Shown here in pieces: positions 31,537 through 42,409 of a stretch of 64,000 nucleotides of DNA. This DNA comes from Sulfolobus sp. E5-1-F (lineage in GTDB: Archaea > Thermoproteota > Thermoprotei_A > Sulfolobales > Sulfolobaceae). The stretch covers positions 842,630 to 906,629 of the forward strand of contig NZ_CP045687.1 of NCBI RefSeq assembly GCF_009601705.1. The letters are read 5' to 3'. The position numbers and the translations under genes were made by a program. Each line of letters starts with the position of its first letter. Within the stretch, counting starts at the first letter, position 1. The notes below the pieces were generated by a model that searched no databases, was not told the DNA's origin, and saw only the letters and a list, made by a program, of their open reading frames with translations.

Positions 31537-32112
31537 AAAAAATATTGTGCTATTGTAGTTTATAAATAAAACTGCACACTGATATGGATTTACTTTTGTA
31601 TATCAATAATTTGAACAATTTCGCTCAACGAGTAAAAGGTGTTTAGATTTACGTAGTATTTATATACAGATTGAATTGTAGTAGGGAATTTTTGGATTTC
31701 TATAGGTTTCCCGATACCGATCTCAAACCTTAAGACTTCAATGAAGTCTGAGAAGAACTAACGATTACCTTAATAATCTGGTGAAAATTGGTAGTAAGTG
31801 AGATTGTGTTTTAGAGAATTACTATAAGATATCCCTTAGTCTTAAATGCTGAAAGCAAATCATAAATGAAGGAAATAGTGGAAGAGAGCTAAACTAAGGG
31901 ATTTTTCTAGATTAGATGTTGGCCAAGTACTTTGGTAATAAGCTTTATATTATTCTCGTGATGTTGAATTAATGTTATAACAATAAGAAGCGTATATAGG
32001 ATTTCGAAATTAGAATTTGTGAACTTAATAAAGGCTAAATATTATTAAGAGAATGAGTAAGAGAGAAGGTTAGTTTAATGGAAAACCGAGATGAGTTTTT
32101 AGGTTCTAGAGA
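31537..32112. other. Intergenic region
   Basis: About 575 bases. The only structure I can point to is the short hairpin at 31733-31749 (annotated separately). No open frame of note. Confidence 0.4.
31733..31749. repeat. Perfect 8-bp-arm palindrome in intergenic DNA
   Basis: AGACTTCA-A-TGAAGTCT, a perfect inverted repeat with one central base; flanking CTCA and TGAG could extend the stem after an asymmetric loop. Too far from either gene to be an obvious operator; a terminator-like or small-RNA hairpin is possible. Confidence 0.4.
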
Positions 32113-32169
32113 GTGAACTATAAAAAAGAAGGAGAAAAGATATTACTTCCAACTCCTATACTCTATATA

Positions 32170-33354
32170 ATGGAATGGAAAGTAAGGATTAAGGAGGTAA
32201 TCGAGAAGATCGCTGAGGCAAAGAGGAAAATGCCAGAAGTTAGAGTAAATAATGAAGGAAACCCTGAACATGAAATTGAGGAGAAAATAATGAGAATAGA
32301 ACTACTCAGTGAAAAAGTGAAGCCCGAAGTTTATCCCTTAGATTACTTCAAATATGATAGTAATAAGAGGATAGCTTCTCTGGATTCCTCATCCAGGTAT
32401 TTAAGGGACCACTCAGTCAACACTTGTCTTGTGGGTTTGTCCATTTACAGTAATAAAAGGGGGTTTATTGATGGTCCCTACACGATAAATACTCCCTACA
32501 TGGGGATAAGTAGTTATGAGGATATCTTAAAGCAAATTAACGTTAATGACAATAACATTAGGACAAAGAACGTTATAGATTACTATTACGTGAATGAGGG
32601 GAGAAATGAGTATAAAATAGATGATATAGCGGACGAGATTAGGATAGAGGCTGAAAATATAGGTTTAAAGGAGGTAATTAACGATCACGATATAATAATA
32701 GTCGACGGTCCTATTTATCCAACACCTCTAGAGTTTACGGAGGAATTGGAAGTAACGACTGAGGCAAGGAGGAAGCACAAGATCGCATATGCAAAACTGG
32801 TAAACGAGAGGATGAAAATTTTAAATGATAAAGTTATTGGTGTAGTGAAGAGATTGGAGAACTCCAAGAAGCTCGTAAATGAGAAGAATATTGCTGAATT
32901 GTTGGGAATAGAAAATAGTAACCTTAGGGATACTACAGTATTGGAATTAATAGATGAAAAATTATGTAGAAGGAACAATTACCCATATATTTGCACAATA
33001 GGTCCCTTTAAGTTGGAATACGCAATACAAGTTGAGGACGAGAATGGGGGGAAAGTTTTTGAAAAGATTTTGCCAAAATACGCATATTACGTTATCATGA
33101 GGAGACCATACTTTCCACCTACCTTTTTAAGGATAGAAAGTATTAGTGAAAAGCTTGACTTATCCCCAGTTCTTTCAAGAATAACTGAGAATAACCTATT
33201 ACCAACTTACATTGAAATGGTAGATAAAAGGAGTAAGAGAATATCAGCTTCTCTCTTCATTTACGCATACGAAATTGCGTCAAATAACCTAAACGTAATT
33301 CACGATGACAAAATGAGCTATGCAAATGTTATTCAGCAATTCCTACAAAGTTAG
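32170..33354 (+). CDS. NurA-domain nuclease
   Basis: About 394 residues from ATG 32170 (a GTG at 32113 would add 19 residues). NurA hallmarks: [12 protein letters not shown], with the first catalytic Asp, and [13 protein letters not shown], with the second, followed by [15 protein letters not shown] and the C-terminal [20 protein letters not shown]. NurA is a 5'-3' nuclease that works with the HerA hexameric translocase in end resection. A HerA-like gene sits convergently, overlapping this one by 12 bases. There is no Mre11/Rad50 here, so this is a paralogous pair. Confidence 0.85.
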   Translation: MEWKVRIKEVIEKIAEAKRKMPEVRVNNEGNPEHEIEEKIMRIELLSEKVKPEVYPLDYFKYDSNKRIASLDSSSRYLRDHSVNTCLVGLSIYSNKRGFIDGPYTINTPYMGISSYEDILKQINVNDNNIRTKNVIDYYYVNEGRNEYKIDDIADEIRIEAENIGLKEVINDHDIIIVDGPIYPTPLEFTEELEVTTEARRKHKIAYAKLVNERMKILNDKVIGVVKRLENSKKLVNEKNIAELLGIENSNLRDTTVLELIDEKLCRRNNYPYICTIGPFKLEYAIQVEDENGGKVFEKILPKYAYYVIMRRPYFPPTFLRIESISEKLDLSPVLSRITENNLLPTYIEMVDKRSKRISASLFIYAYEIASNNLNVIHDDKMSYANVIQQFLQS

Positions 33355-35148
33355 AAGGGTCTTTATTGGTACCTCACTGAAGTTGATGGAATATATTATA
33401 CCTAATCCGGGAGTAGCGTGCTTTAGGAAATCCTCATACTCCTCTAAACCTATTCTTCTCAACACGTGAGTTTCATTCCTCATCACAATTTTAGTATTAG
33501 ACAATTGTAAAACTAGTGGATTCAAATCCTCTGGAACGTGGGTAGCTAATATAACACCCATATTCCTAACTCTACCCAACCTCATTACCTTATTTATCAA
33601 TCCTTCAACTATGTCCTTTGAAACGTTCTCAGAGTCAGTCTGTGGGAAATACTCGTGGGCTTCATCCATAATTATTAATGATAGTTTAGTATTTTGATGT
33701 TTCTTATACGATTCGTCTTTCCAAGCGAAGAAGTCCTCCAACACCTTATACGCAATAGTTGTAACGGCTTCGATCGAAGCTGATCTCTCCATAACCCAGC
33801 TTAAGTCGACCACTATATCATCATAGGGTATCTTATCCGGTCTGAAATCAACTGTGCCTGGGACTGTGAATATTCCATAGCTATCATAAGCCTTTAATGT
33901 CCTAACTATAACGTCTTGTGTTGAATAAGCTAACTCAAGTTCCTTCATTACATTACGTAACATCTTACCCATGTGGAAAGTCAACGTCTTACTCTTAGGA
34001 TCATAACTTATATCATCCTTGTTTATATTTGAATTAATATTAATGTTGTTTAAAGTAACGCTAACATTACCTATAAGCTTCCCCGGTGTTAAATTATCCC
34101 TTAACATGGATGCGATTTCGTAATCTGTTAATCCCCTATTAATCTTATCCTTGAGAGAGTACCTTATCTTATCCAACAACTCGTCAATAATAGCTTCCCA
34201 ATACATGGAAGCTCTAGCAGTAAAGTAAGGGGTTATCTTATTGAAGTTCCTCAAATTATCATAAAAGTTTATGGAATAGGGAACAACGAAAACGTCGTGA
34301 TTGCTACACCTAACGTAAGCTCCATGATTGTTTAATACGTTAACAGTGTTAGGATCACAGCCATACCAGTTGGCGAAATCCTCAACGTAGTCCTTAATTG
34401 AAACTTTACTGTTGGGCTCCTCAACAACTGGCATTAAGACGGCGAAGTCTTTTCTACCCTTTAGGAAATTAACGAAGTCCCCTTGCCTATCGAAGATCAA
34501 AGTACTCTTATCAATGTCATTACTGGAAATTACAGTCTTAAGTAAAGTGGTCTTACCAGATCCAGTTGTACCTAAAACTAGGGTGTGATGCCTTAAGGTG
34601 TATTCGTCCAGTCTAACCTCAGCCTCTATCTCCTCACCACCTGAAAATATCTTAGCAATAACTATACCTTTTTCTGGTATCCTCAATATCCTCTCGATCA
34701 AATTAGGGTTTGGTATGAACACTGGACTTTGAGGGTCAATAGGTGAAACAGCTGGCCTGATCTTATCTCCTTCCATTTCTGCGATCGGTCTTAACTCTAC
34801 ATAAGTTGTCGTGATAATAGTAGAAGGGTCTTTAGGATAAGTTAATTCCCTAATTCCCAATCTAGCTAAGGCGTCAGCTCTACTAATGGAGTAAACTTGC
34901 CCAAGCATTATTATTGGTTTTATGATACTTCTTATTGCTAGATACTGACCTCTCTTTATATCGCTGTTCTGGTAATTGTCAAAAAGTATATCAACTCCTA
35001 CGAATTCGTTCTCGTCAATTGTAATTGTCTCATATCTAGTCACCCTTCCGATTATTGTTCCGTATTTACTCGCCTCATTCTCAGCCTCATTAAGCTTTTT
35101 CCTTAATTCATCAATGACGTTTTCTAAATTTCGATTTTCCAATGACAT
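33343..35148 (-). CDS. HerA-like hexameric DNA translocase (paralogue)
   Basis: A 601-residue protein. N-terminal HAS-barrel-like region ([20 protein letters not shown]), Walker [14 protein letters not shown] (about residues 190-202), Walker [35 protein letters not shown] and a C-terminal [20 protein letters not shown], all typical of HerA/FtsK-like ATPases. A coiled-coil-prone leader (residues 5-28) precedes the barrel. HerA pumps DNA into or along the NurA dimer. It is encoded tail to tail with the NurA-type gene instead of in the usual co-directional Mre11-Rad50 operon. Confidence 0.9.
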   Translation of the reverse strand: MSLENRNLENVIDELRKKLNEAENEASKYGTIIGRVTRYETITIDENEFVGVDILFDNYQNSDIKRGQYLAIRSIIKPIIMLGQVYSISRADALARLGIRELTYPKDPSTIITTTYVELRPIAEMEGDKIRPAVSPIDPQSPVFIPNPNLIERILRIPEKGIVIAKIFSGGEEIEAEVRLDEYTLRHHTLVLGTTGSGKTTLLKTVISSNDIDKSTLIFDRQGDFVNFLKGRKDFAVLMPVVEEPNSKVSIKDYVEDFANWYGCDPNTVNVLNNHGAYVRCSNHDVFVVPYSINFYDNLRNFNKITPYFTARASMYWEAIIDELLDKIRYSLKDKINRGLTDYEIASMLRDNLTPGKLIGNVSVTLNNININSNINKDDISYDPKSKTLTFHMGKMLRNVMKELELAYSTQDVIVRTLKAYDSYGIFTVPGTVDFRPDKIPYDDIVVDLSWVMERSASIEAVTTIAYKVLEDFFAWKDESYKKHQNTKLSLIIMDEAHEYFPQTDSENVSKDIVEGLINKVMRLGRVRNMGVILATHVPEDLNPLVLQLSNTKIVMRNETHVLRRIGLEEYEDFLKHATPGLGIIYSINFSEVPIKTLLTL

Positions 35149-35351
35149 AAATATAAGGTAGAAGAATACAAATTAAAATTTTACTTGAATTGAAAACGTT
35201 TTACCTTAAGCTTCTAGTCATGGTTATATCAAGATATGAGCTGTGGTTTATGAGAATATTTGAAAATCTCATAATAGTCCTTTTATACTTAAAGAAGTCT
35301 AAAGCTTTACCTCAACGTAATACTTTAGGACGTGGATATCAAAATTTAACA

Positions 35352-36569
35352 CTAGGAAGAAGACTTATTAGCAATATTCAATATTAACCTTCCTAATACT
35401 TTTATCGAATCTAACAAGTCCTTAACGTAAACGAACTCATCACTAGCGTGAGCCACTTCGATTCTACCTGGACCGTAATTAATACTTTTAATACCCTCAC
35501 TTATAGTGAACCTAATGTCAAATGTCCCTGCAGATAGAACAGTAATAGCATCAACTCCCCTAATCTCCTTTATACCCTTTTTCAGAGCCTCTGTTAATTC
35601 CTTGTCCTCGCTTACTACAGTATCGACAGCGTAGAACTCATCGTAGTTAAACCTGACACCAGTTTCATCGCTCACCTCCCTTAATATGCGTAATATGCTC
35701 TCCCTAACTTCATCTATTCTCTCTTCCGGTATCAATCTCCTAACTATACTGAATTCACAGTAATCCGCTACAGTGTTAACCCAAGTACCACACTTAACAG
35801 TACCAACCAATATTGAAGGTTTCTTACCAGCCTCTGGCATAATGCTGTACTTCGAGGTAATGTTGGGTATAGAAGCGTAAAGTCTTTCAATCATAATTGC
35901 CACAGCCTTGACTGCGTCAATTCCCAATTGAGGAAAACCTCCGTGACTTTTCTTCCCATATACCTTAACAATGGCCCATATTGCACCTCTATGACCATTA
36001 CAAATGTTATCCGGTCCAGTAGGTTCCGTGAATATTACGTAATCAGCGTTATTCTTGTAGATTTCCCTCAAACAATACGTACCAGCGTTCTTATTTCCCA
36101 CTGTCTCCTCATCAGGTACAAAAGTTTGGATAATTTTCACGTTAGAGGGTAGTAGTTTAGCCCTCTTTAACATTTCAACTGCGTAAATTTGGGCAACTAT
36201 TCCAGACTTCATGTCAGAAGCTCCCCTACCGAAAACTTTTCCATCTCTTTCTACTCCCTCATAAGGGTTAACACTCCAACCTTCACCTGCTGGAACTACG
36301 TCATAATGTCCATTAAATGCAATCCTTACGTTACCGTTACCCAAATAACCCACTAGATTTGGTCTATTACCGCTTCCAAACTTGACATACTCTTTATCCC
36401 CCTCAATTATTTCCGTCTTATACCCAAACTGTTCTAACTTATCCCTCAATACGTTAACTATCTTATCGTAATTTAATCCAGGGGGATTTTCAGTTGGGAT
36501 CCTTATTAACTGTTTTAAGAACTCCACAATCTCGTCCTTAGATTCTTCAACAACTTCATCTAATTTCAT
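35352..36569 (-). CDS. M20-family metallopeptidase (ArgE/DapE/ACY1-like)
   Basis: 405 residues with the M20 zinc-site motifs: AFNGHYDVVPAGEGW (first His and catalytic Asp), GRGASDMKSGIVAQ (bridging Asp), FVPDEETVGNKNAG (Glu general base and ligand), FTEPTGPD, and near the end GPGRIEVAHASDEFV with the final His. A dimerisation domain includes HRGAIWAIVKVYGKKSHGG. Members deacylate N-acyl amino acids or cleave dipeptides. It is divergent from an MFS / P1-aminopeptidase / SDR operon, which fits peptide or acyl-amino-acid use. Confidence 0.92.
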   Translation of the reverse strand: MKLDEVVEESKDEIVEFLKQLIRIPTENPPGLNYDKIVNVLRDKLEQFGYKTEIIEGDKEYVKFGSGNRPNLVGYLGNGNVRIAFNGHYDVVPAGEGWSVNPYEGVERDGKVFGRGASDMKSGIVAQIYAVEMLKRAKLLPSNVKIIQTFVPDEETVGNKNAGTYCLREIYKNNADYVIFTEPTGPDNICNGHRGAIWAIVKVYGKKSHGGFPQLGIDAVKAVAIMIERLYASIPNITSKYSIMPEAGKKPSILVGTVKCGTWVNTVADYCEFSIVRRLIPEERIDEVRESILRILREVSDETGVRFNYDEFYAVDTVVSEDKELTEALKKGIKEIRGVDAITVLSAGTFDIRFTISEGIKSINYGPGRIEVAHASDEFVYVKDLLDSIKVLGRLILNIANKSSS

Positions 36570-36794
36570 ATATTTATATAAAAAAGAAAGGGATATTTAA
36601 ATTATGCCAAGTATATTCCCTAGTGAAATGATAAGGAATAAAAAAGAGAGAAATCCCATTCTCGAGTCTTAAAAACACCCACTTGTACATTTCCCAAGCG
36701 TTCATGTGCGTGATCAACCATTTACTGCTTTTTGAAAGTATTCTATATATTAAAAGGAGAAAATTTAAATATAAGTTAATTATTAAAATTATTA

Positions 36795-38087
36795 ATGGTT
36801 TATGGCTTGAATAAGCAACAATGGTTAGCAATATTCTCTACTTGGCTAGGATGGTTAATGGACGGATACACTAGCATAGCATATGCATTAGTTGGAGTCA
36901 CAATATCGAAAATATTCTTCCCAACGACAATTGGAATCTTAGGTCTTATAGCCACCTTTGGAGGATTTGCAGTAGGTGCATTAGCAAGGCCAATAGGGTC
37001 TCTAGTGTTTGGGAACTATATAGGGGACAAAATGGGTAGAAGAAACATGTTAGTCATAACAATCTTAGGATTTTCATTGTTAGCCTCTTCAAAGTCACTC
37101 TTACCATCATATAATACTGTAGGCATTTTAGCACCAATACTCCTATACATAGTGTTGTTCGTCGAAGGTATGTTTGCAGGTGCAGAATATGGAGGTGGGA
37201 CAACACTAGCCTTAGAATCTGTTCCAGCAGAGAGGAGAGCGTTCATAGGTTCATTCGTGCAAAGCGGTTTCGGAACCGGATATTTCATCATTTCTCTAGT
37301 CTACTCTCTACTATACAACATTTACGGAAATAGCGGTTTCCAAGCAATAGGTTGGAGAGTACTCTTTGCTACTTGTATTATTCCAGGATTAATAACATTA
37401 ATTATTAGAAGAATAACTGATGAAAGTCCAGTATTTAAGGAAATGGAGAGTAAAAGAGAAGTAGTAAAAATACCGATTAGAGACTTGTTCGCTTCATCAT
37501 ACAGATCAGTGCTTATTGGATTAATGATAACGAGTGGATTATTATATATCAATACTGCCACTTTCTCCTTCTATCCCTCAGTTCTAACGCTCCAAAATAT
37601 TCCGGGAAGTTTAGTGGGTCTGAGCGTTGCCATAATCAATCTAATATCACTATTCGGTGTATGGATAGGTGGATTTATAGCGGATAGGATTAAAAAGGGA
37701 AGGAAATTCCCAATGTTACTCTACTCAATAGTCTTCGTAGTCTTAATATATCCAATAATATATCTAGGACTCTCGAAAAGCTTCTTTTTGGTAACAGCGG
37801 TTTTCAGTATACAAGCGTTCTTAGAGGCAATGATATTCTCAACTCTACCCGCATTCCTCGCAGAACAATTCAGTAAAAAATATAGGGCAACTGGAGTGGG
37901 CTTTACGTATAATGGTGGAGCAATAGCTGGAGGGTTTGCAATATCAGCAATATTTGCATTGTCGACATCCCTAGGATTACTTTATGCATGGTTCTTCAAC
38001 ATGATCATAGCTGGAATGGTAATGATAATTGGAATAATCCTCGCGAAAGAGACTTATACTGGAAAACATGATCCTATCATGGAGTGA
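36795..38087 (+). CDS. MFS transporter, metabolite:H+ symporter-like
   Basis: A 430-residue 12-helix protein. The early helix WLGWLMDGYTSIAYALVGV has the Gly-Trp-x-x-Asp-Gly/Tyr pattern of the sugar-porter/MHS branch; the motif-A-type loop follows GNYIGDKMGRRNMLV and recurs in FIADRIKKGRKFPM. MHS-type members take up organic acids, proline/betaine or sialic acids. It heads a tight operon with a P1 peptidase (4-base ATGA overlap) and an SDR gene. I infer uptake of a small amide or peptide. The divergent intergenic gap is 225 bases. Confidence 0.88.
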   Translation: MVYGLNKQQWLAIFSTWLGWLMDGYTSIAYALVGVTISKIFFPTTIGILGLIATFGGFAVGALARPIGSLVFGNYIGDKMGRRNMLVITILGFSLLASSKSLLPSYNTVGILAPILLYIVLFVEGMFAGAEYGGGTTLALESVPAERRAFIGSFVQSGFGTGYFIISLVYSLLYNIYGNSGFQAIGWRVLFATCIIPGLITLIIRRITDESPVFKEMESKREVVKIPIRDLFASSYRSVLIGLMITSGLLYINTATFSFYPSVLTLQNIPGSLVGLSVAIINLISLFGVWIGGFIADRIKKGRKFPMLLYSIVFVVLIYPIIYLGLSKSFFLVTAVFSIQAFLEAMIFSTLPAFLAEQFSKKYRATGVGFTYNGGAIAGGFAISAIFALSTSLGLLYAWFFNMIIAGMVMIIGIILAKETYTGKHDPIME

Positions 38088-38953
38088 GGTGTCTAATTGA
38101 AATGAGGATTGGAATAGAGGGTATTAAGGTTGGAGGGTACACAGATGAAAACGCTAAGTCTGGAGTTACAGTAATATTGGTTGAAAACCAGAACAACACT
38201 GCAGGGATTTCACAGAGAGGAGGATCACCAGCTACAATAGGGACTGACTTATTAAGACCTAAACATAGAGGAAATCAATCGGTTAACGCTATAGTGCTAA
38301 CGGGAAGGAGCGTCTTTGGGCTTAGAGTAGTAGATGCAATAATTACTAAGTTGTTTGAATTGAAAATAGGATATAAAATAGGAGAGAACTTGAGGATACC
38401 AATTGTAGCATCAGCATCAATATTCGACTTTTACGACAATACAATATTACCAACTCCAGAATGGGGATATAAGGCTATGGAAAACCTATCAGAAGATATA
38501 CCCATAGGAAGATATTGGGCAGGGAGAGGTGCTACAGTAGGGAAATTGAAAGAGTTAAAGTATGCTAAACCATCTGGTCAAGGTTATTACGAAATACAAA
38601 AAGGTAATCTGAGAGTGGGAGTGATTTCCGTAGTAAACAGTGTAGGCAACGTATATGATGAAAGTGGAAGACTGATCGCTGGAGAGGAGAGTGAGGAATT
38701 TAGTGTCAACAACGTAATGGGAACTACACTAGGAGTCTTAATAACTAACGCTAAGCTAACGAATTCAGATGCTTGCAGAGTTGCGAGCAGTGTAGAAAAC
38801 GGTTTTGCTTCTGTTATAAGACCTTACAACTTATCCTTAGATGGAGATACTGTGTTCACGATTGCTACAAACCAAGTAGAAGTTTCAGTGGATAAAGTAA
38901 TCTTTTTAGCCTACGAAGTAGCTAGAAAATCTGTGCTTTCAATATTTAGGTGA
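38084..38953 (+). CDS. P1 (S58) family aminopeptidase/esterase, DmpA-like
   Basis: 289 residues. Family hallmarks: GVTVILVEN, GSPATIGTDLLRP, VNAIVLTGRSVFGL, GRYWAGRGATVGK, and VMGTTLGVLITNAKLT, where self-cleavage before a Thr/Ser creates the N-terminal nucleophile; here the Thr of GTT is the candidate. Then ASSVENGFASVIRPYNLSLD and GDTVFTIATN. DmpA-like enzymes cleave N-terminal amino acids, beta-peptides or amides. The start overlaps the MFS stop as ATGA; a Met 18 bases later (38102) is an alternative. The SDR gene again overlaps by 4 bases. Confidence 0.9.
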   Translation: MRCLIEMRIGIEGIKVGGYTDENAKSGVTVILVENQNNTAGISQRGGSPATIGTDLLRPKHRGNQSVNAIVLTGRSVFGLRVVDAIITKLFELKIGYKIGENLRIPIVASASIFDFYDNTILPTPEWGYKAMENLSEDIPIGRYWAGRGATVGKLKELKYAKPSGQGYYEIQKGNLRVGVISVVNSVGNVYDESGRLIAGEESEEFSVNNVMGTTLGVLITNAKLTNSDACRVASSVENGFASVIRPYNLSLDGDTVFTIATNQVEVSVDKVIFLAYEVARKSVLSIFR

Positions 38954-39717
38954 TGAAAATGAGTTCAGAACTGTTTTCAGTAAAAGGAAAAGGTGCAGTT
39001 GTAATTGGAGCTGGTAGTGGAATAGGAAAGGCAATAGCGGAACTATTCACCAATTTAGGAGGTAAGGTTGTGGCAAGTGATGTGAAAGGATTAGAGGAAT
39101 TAAATAAGATAGCCTATACCTTTAAGGCAGATGTAACTAACGTTAATGAGGTAAGGGAACTTGTTAAGTTTAGTCTGGAAAAGTTAGGTGAAATAAACGC
39201 TCTATACATCACTCCATCAATTAACGTTAGAAAAAGGATAGAAAACTACACCTATGAAGAGTTCGATAAGGTTGTAAACTTAAACTTGAAGGGAACATTT
39301 ATAGCATTAAAGGAATTCCTTCCAGCAATGAAGAAGAGTGGAGGTAGTGTTGTTCTATTCTCTTCAATAAGAGGTAAAGTCGTGGAGCCTGGCCAATCGG
39401 TGTATGCAGCAACTAAGGCTGCAATAGAGCAGTTAGCTAAAACTGCTGCAGCAGAATATGGGAAATACGGTATAAGGGTCAATGTGATTGCTCCAGGGAT
39501 TGTGGACACCCCATTTACACAGCAGATAAAGAACAATCCAGAGTGGTACAAAGCTTATACTGAGAAGACAATACTAAAGAGATGGGCTACGCCAATGGAG
39601 ATTGCTAGTGTAGCAGTATTCTTAGCCATGCCAGCCTCATCTTACATAACTGGTACTGTAATCTACGTAGATGGAGGATGGACTGCGATAGACGGGAGAT
39701 ATGAGCCAAATGTGTGA
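38950..39717 (+). CDS. Short-chain dehydrogenase/reductase (SDR)
   Basis: 255 residues, classical SDR: cofactor motif GAGSGIGKAI, KADVTNVNE, catalytic Ser in VVLFSSIRGK, catalytic YAATK, then IRVNVIAPGIVDTPF and the C-terminal GTVIYVDGGW. The usual NNAG motif reads ITPSIN, a deviation. Third gene of the MFS/P1-peptidase operon with a 4-base overlap, so it probably oxidises or reduces the product freed by the peptidase. The likely start is the first or fourth Met. Confidence 0.9.
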   Translation: MMKMSSELFSVKGKGAVVIGAGSGIGKAIAELFTNLGGKVVASDVKGLEELNKIAYTFKADVTNVNEVRELVKFSLEKLGEINALYITPSINVRKRIENYTYEEFDKVVNLNLKGTFIALKEFLPAMKKSGGSVVLFSSIRGKVVEPGQSVYAATKAAIEQLAKTAAAEYGKYGIRVNVIAPGIVDTPFTQQIKNNPEWYKAYTEKTILKRWATPMEIASVAVFLAMPASSYITGTVIYVDGGWTAIDGRYEPNV

Positions 39718-39826
39718 TTTTTATACTATATATTATTATAACTTTTTGTTTATTTAAGAGATTTGTAGAAATCATCAATAAACTTCAGTAGACAACATTA
39801 TTATCTTAAGTATGAAAAAATTGACT

Positions 39827-40660
39827 TTAAATAAATATACTCATAACTCCACTCATTATTGCCAGAATACCTAATACACTGACAAGCACTATTACCCTTT
39901 TTGTCCTAGCAAACCTTAACAGAGCGTTTATAAACAATAAACTAATAACTGTAGCTACTATCATTGATAAGCCTAAACCAGCCATGTTAATTGAATGAAG
40001 AGCAATGGTAACTTCATTTTTGCTAAATAGGACTGTAACTCCAATAGCTCCAAGCGCAGCTGGAATCGGCGCTATGAATGAAAGCCTAAATGCGTCCTCT
40101 GGTTTTACTCCTAACAATATCAAGGCTGATGTTGTCATTCCAGACCTACTAACTCCGGGAAGAGCTGCTAGTCCTTGAGCTAAACCAACAATTATGAAGT
40201 CTCTTATCGTTAGCTCTTTGATGTTTTTTCTTGGTGTATGTTTTCTCCTAGAAAAGTAAATTACCAAACCGTCAATTAAGAGAACAATTCCTAAAAGGAT
40301 CATTGGTATTCCAATTATCGCAGAGGTCACTAATTTTTCTATAAACAGATATACACGCACTCCGACCAATCCAGTGATTACTGTAACCACTACAAGGTAT
40401 TTTAGAAGAATGAGCGCTTCTTTATCATCTCTTTTGAATATCACTCTAATTACTCTCCATATCTCTTTTCTAAAATACATTATCGCAGCAAATATAGTAC
40501 CAATTTCCATGAATAATCCAAAAGCGTATGCTTCACTAAAGGAAAGTCCTAGAAGGAAAGAGGATACCAGAAGTATCTGCGTTTTGCTACTTATTGGTAA
40601 CCATTCGCTTATTCCTTGAACTATGCCAAGTAATACAGCAACAAGGATGTAGTCCAACAT
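39827..40660 (-). CDS. uppP: Undecaprenyl/dolichyl-diphosphate phosphatase UppP (BacA)
   Basis: 277 residues, about eight membrane helices. Diagnostic motifs: GIVQGISEWLPISSKTQ, near the N-terminus, with the catalytic Glu and Ser, and LPGVSRSGMTTSALI with the catalytic Arg. In bacteria it recycles the undecaprenyl carrier; in archaea the polyprenol is dolichol-like and used for N-glycosylation, fitting the many sequon-rich surface proteins in this window. Confidence 0.93.
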   Translation of the reverse strand: MLDYILVAVLLGIVQGISEWLPISSKTQILLVSSFLLGLSFSEAYAFGLFMEIGTIFAAIMYFRKEIWRVIRVIFKRDDKEALILLKYLVVVTVITGLVGVRVYLFIEKLVTSAIIGIPMILLGIVLLIDGLVIYFSRRKHTPRKNIKELTIRDFIIVGLAQGLAALPGVSRSGMTTSALILLGVKPEDAFRLSFIAPIPAALGAIGVTVLFSKNEVTIALHSINMAGLGLSMIVATVISLLFINALLRFARTKRVIVLVSVLGILAIMSGVMSIFI

Positions 40661-40821
40661 TTCAGTAGATTAAATATTGTTTTAGAATTTAAGTATAATG
40701 TATGTAGAGAATATAGGGAAATTTAGATGTATGTAAAATATATAGGCACATAAGCTTTACTTAACAATTTTCTCAACATGATCAGTGAGGTAGCTAGATA
40801 GGAGTTTTCTGAAAATGAAGT
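40661..40821. other. Upstream region of uppP
   Basis: Short AT-rich stretch before the noncoding repeat; no gene. Confidence 0.35.
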
Positions 40822-40962
40822 ATAGTATATAACGTTTAATTTTTTCCAATGTAGGATTTAAGGTATATTTATACTATACACGCTTTAACTTTCACAATTA
40901 TTTAAATCTACTTGAAGAGAATCTACGTTAGTGTTTAAGCAACTTGAGGTAAATTTACGTAA
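40822..40962 (+). repeat. ~140-bp noncoding repeat, copy 1
   Basis: Shares with copies at 42247-42393 (inverted) and 45477-45610 the ordered blocks tataacgtttaattttt, atttatactatacacg, tatttaaatc, gagaatcta, agtgtttaa and gaggtaaattta. No open frame. A MITE-like or structured-RNA family; see findings. Confidence 0.6.
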
Positions 40963-41143
40963 GTTACTACTAGTAGAGTAGTAATGACAATATCACGCTT
41001 TTTATATGCTCCTTCCTATTTACCACTTTCAATAAGTCCATAAATTTAACAGAATGATAGGTAATAAAATAAGTATATTATACTCGTAACTCTACTTTAC
41101 TACACAATTCTCTTCATAAGCAAAGGGTGAGCTTTCTATAACT

Positions 41144-41770
41144 TTATAAGGTAAGATTTTCTTTTTTACCTTTCAATATAAACTCTATTGACAACTTAAT
41201 TCCCCTTTTCATTGTATCTAAACTCATGGATGGTATTGGTCTCTGTAATTTTGCAGCATATGATTCATGTAAAGGAACGTGGATGAAACCACCTAAGCTA
41301 TTGTACTTTCTCGCTTCCCTAATTATGATGTACATTGCGTTGTTACATAGATAGCTACCAGCACTTAAGCTCAATTCAGCTGGTATTCCATTTTGATTCA
41401 AATAATCAACTAAATCCTCCACTGGCAAATTAGTGAAGATACCATCTTGTCCTAATGGATCTATCCTCTCTCCCCTATACTTCTTTCCTGCATTATCACC
41501 TTCTCTTGAGTATCTGTAATTTATGGCTATCTTCTCTGGCGTTATCTTTGCTCTACCCGGAGCTAAGCCTATCCCTAATGTTAAGATTGGTCTAATCTCC
41601 CTAATTTTCGTAACTATAATATCCTCTATCTTATCATACTCCACTGGTAATATTACACCTTTAACCTCTTCGTTTAGTATCACATTTCCATTTAAGGTTT
41701 CAACAATTAATTGAGATGGATTTTCCATGTAATCTAGAAATGGTTCAAAACCAAATAGGAGGACTGTCAT
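41144..41770 (-). CDS. pcp: Pyroglutamyl-peptidase I
   Basis: 208 residues of peptidase family C15. N-terminal [17 protein letters not shown], catalytic Glu in [16 protein letters not shown], catalytic Cys in [14 protein letters not shown], catalytic His in [11 protein letters not shown]. It removes N-terminal pyroglutamate from peptides in the cytoplasm. Normal length. Its leader on the minus strand is AT-rich. It marks the left edge of the accessory island. The oxoprolinase-like genes 20 kb away handle a related chemical group, but no operon link exists. Confidence 0.95.
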   Translation of the reverse strand: MTVLLFGFEPFLDYMENPSQLIVETLNGNVILNEEVKGVILPVEYDKIEDIIVTKIREIRPILTLGIGLAPGRAKITPEKIAINYRYSREGDNAGKKYRGERIDPLGQDGIFTNLPVEDLVDYLNQNGIPAELSLSAGSYLCNNAMYIIIREARKYNSLGGFIHVPLHESYAAKLQRPIPSMSLDTMKRGIKLSIEFILKGKKENLTL

Positions 41771-41965
41771 ATTATCTTTTTAACGCTCAGAGTATTTATT
41801 AACTTTGTTTTTGCCCTTTCCTTTCAATTCTCGTAGTAATTAAAGAGAGTTTAGAAATGTCAAGTTAAACTTGAAAAATGTCGAGTATTTTCCTTTCAAT
41901 TCCTTCTAGGATTTATAAGCCAGTTTTGCGATGAAAAAAGAGCTAAAGTGCCAAAGAAGTGCTCT

Positions 41966-42175
41966 TCATCTCTTATTTCTACTCTCCCTAATTGCGTTGA
42001 CCCATTCCTCGATAGATACACCATTCATTAATTCTATTATCTTCTTCACCTTTTCTACTATCTCTTCGTTTTCGCTCATAGCTTTCTTCAAAACTTTTCT
42101 ACCCCCCTTATATCTATTCCTAAATCTTTAAGTTTTCTCCTTAAGCTCTTTTCTTACCCTTATGCAATTATGCAT
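41966..42175 (-). pseudogene. VapB-type antitoxin relic
   Basis: Minus strand: ATG at 42175 gives NCIRVRKELKEK, then a frameshift to LKDLGIDIRGVEK, a second frameshift, then LKKAMSENEEIVEKVKKIIE and SIEEWVNAIRESRNKR with a stop at 41966-41968. The IRVRKELKEKxKxLGIDI pattern is typical of archaeal VapB ribbon-helix-helix/AbrB-like antitoxins. Two frameshifts inactivate it and no VapC PIN toxin is adjacent. Confidence 0.65.
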
Positions 42176-42246
42176 GCGCAACTGGGTATATTTATCTCTC
42201 CCTCTCTTACCGTGTATAGATTCTACTCATATACTGTATAATCAAA

Positions 42247-42393
42247 CGCATAAATTTACCTCAAATCCCTTAAGCCTTAAATACTGACATAGATTCTCCT
42301 CAAAAAGATTTAAATAATCGTAAATATATCAAACGTATATAACATAAATACGCCTTAAATCTCGTGTCGTAAAAATTAAACGTTATATATCAT
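42247..42393 (-). repeat. ~140-bp noncoding repeat, copy 2 (inverted)
   Basis: Read on the minus strand it gives gatatataacgtttaattt, atttatgttatatacg, tatttaaatc, gaggagaatcta, tatttaagg and gaggtaaattta, the same block order as copies 1 and 3. It lies directly downstream of the TnpB fragment on the same strand. Confidence 0.6.
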
Positions 42394-42409
42394 ACGTCAT
42401 TTTTAGGAA

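Noticed and set aside
36574-36831. 85-codon minus-strand frame in the M20/MFS divergent gap
   Set aside because: Runs through the promoter region and overlaps the MFS start; hydrophobic composition is explained by AT-rich DNA.
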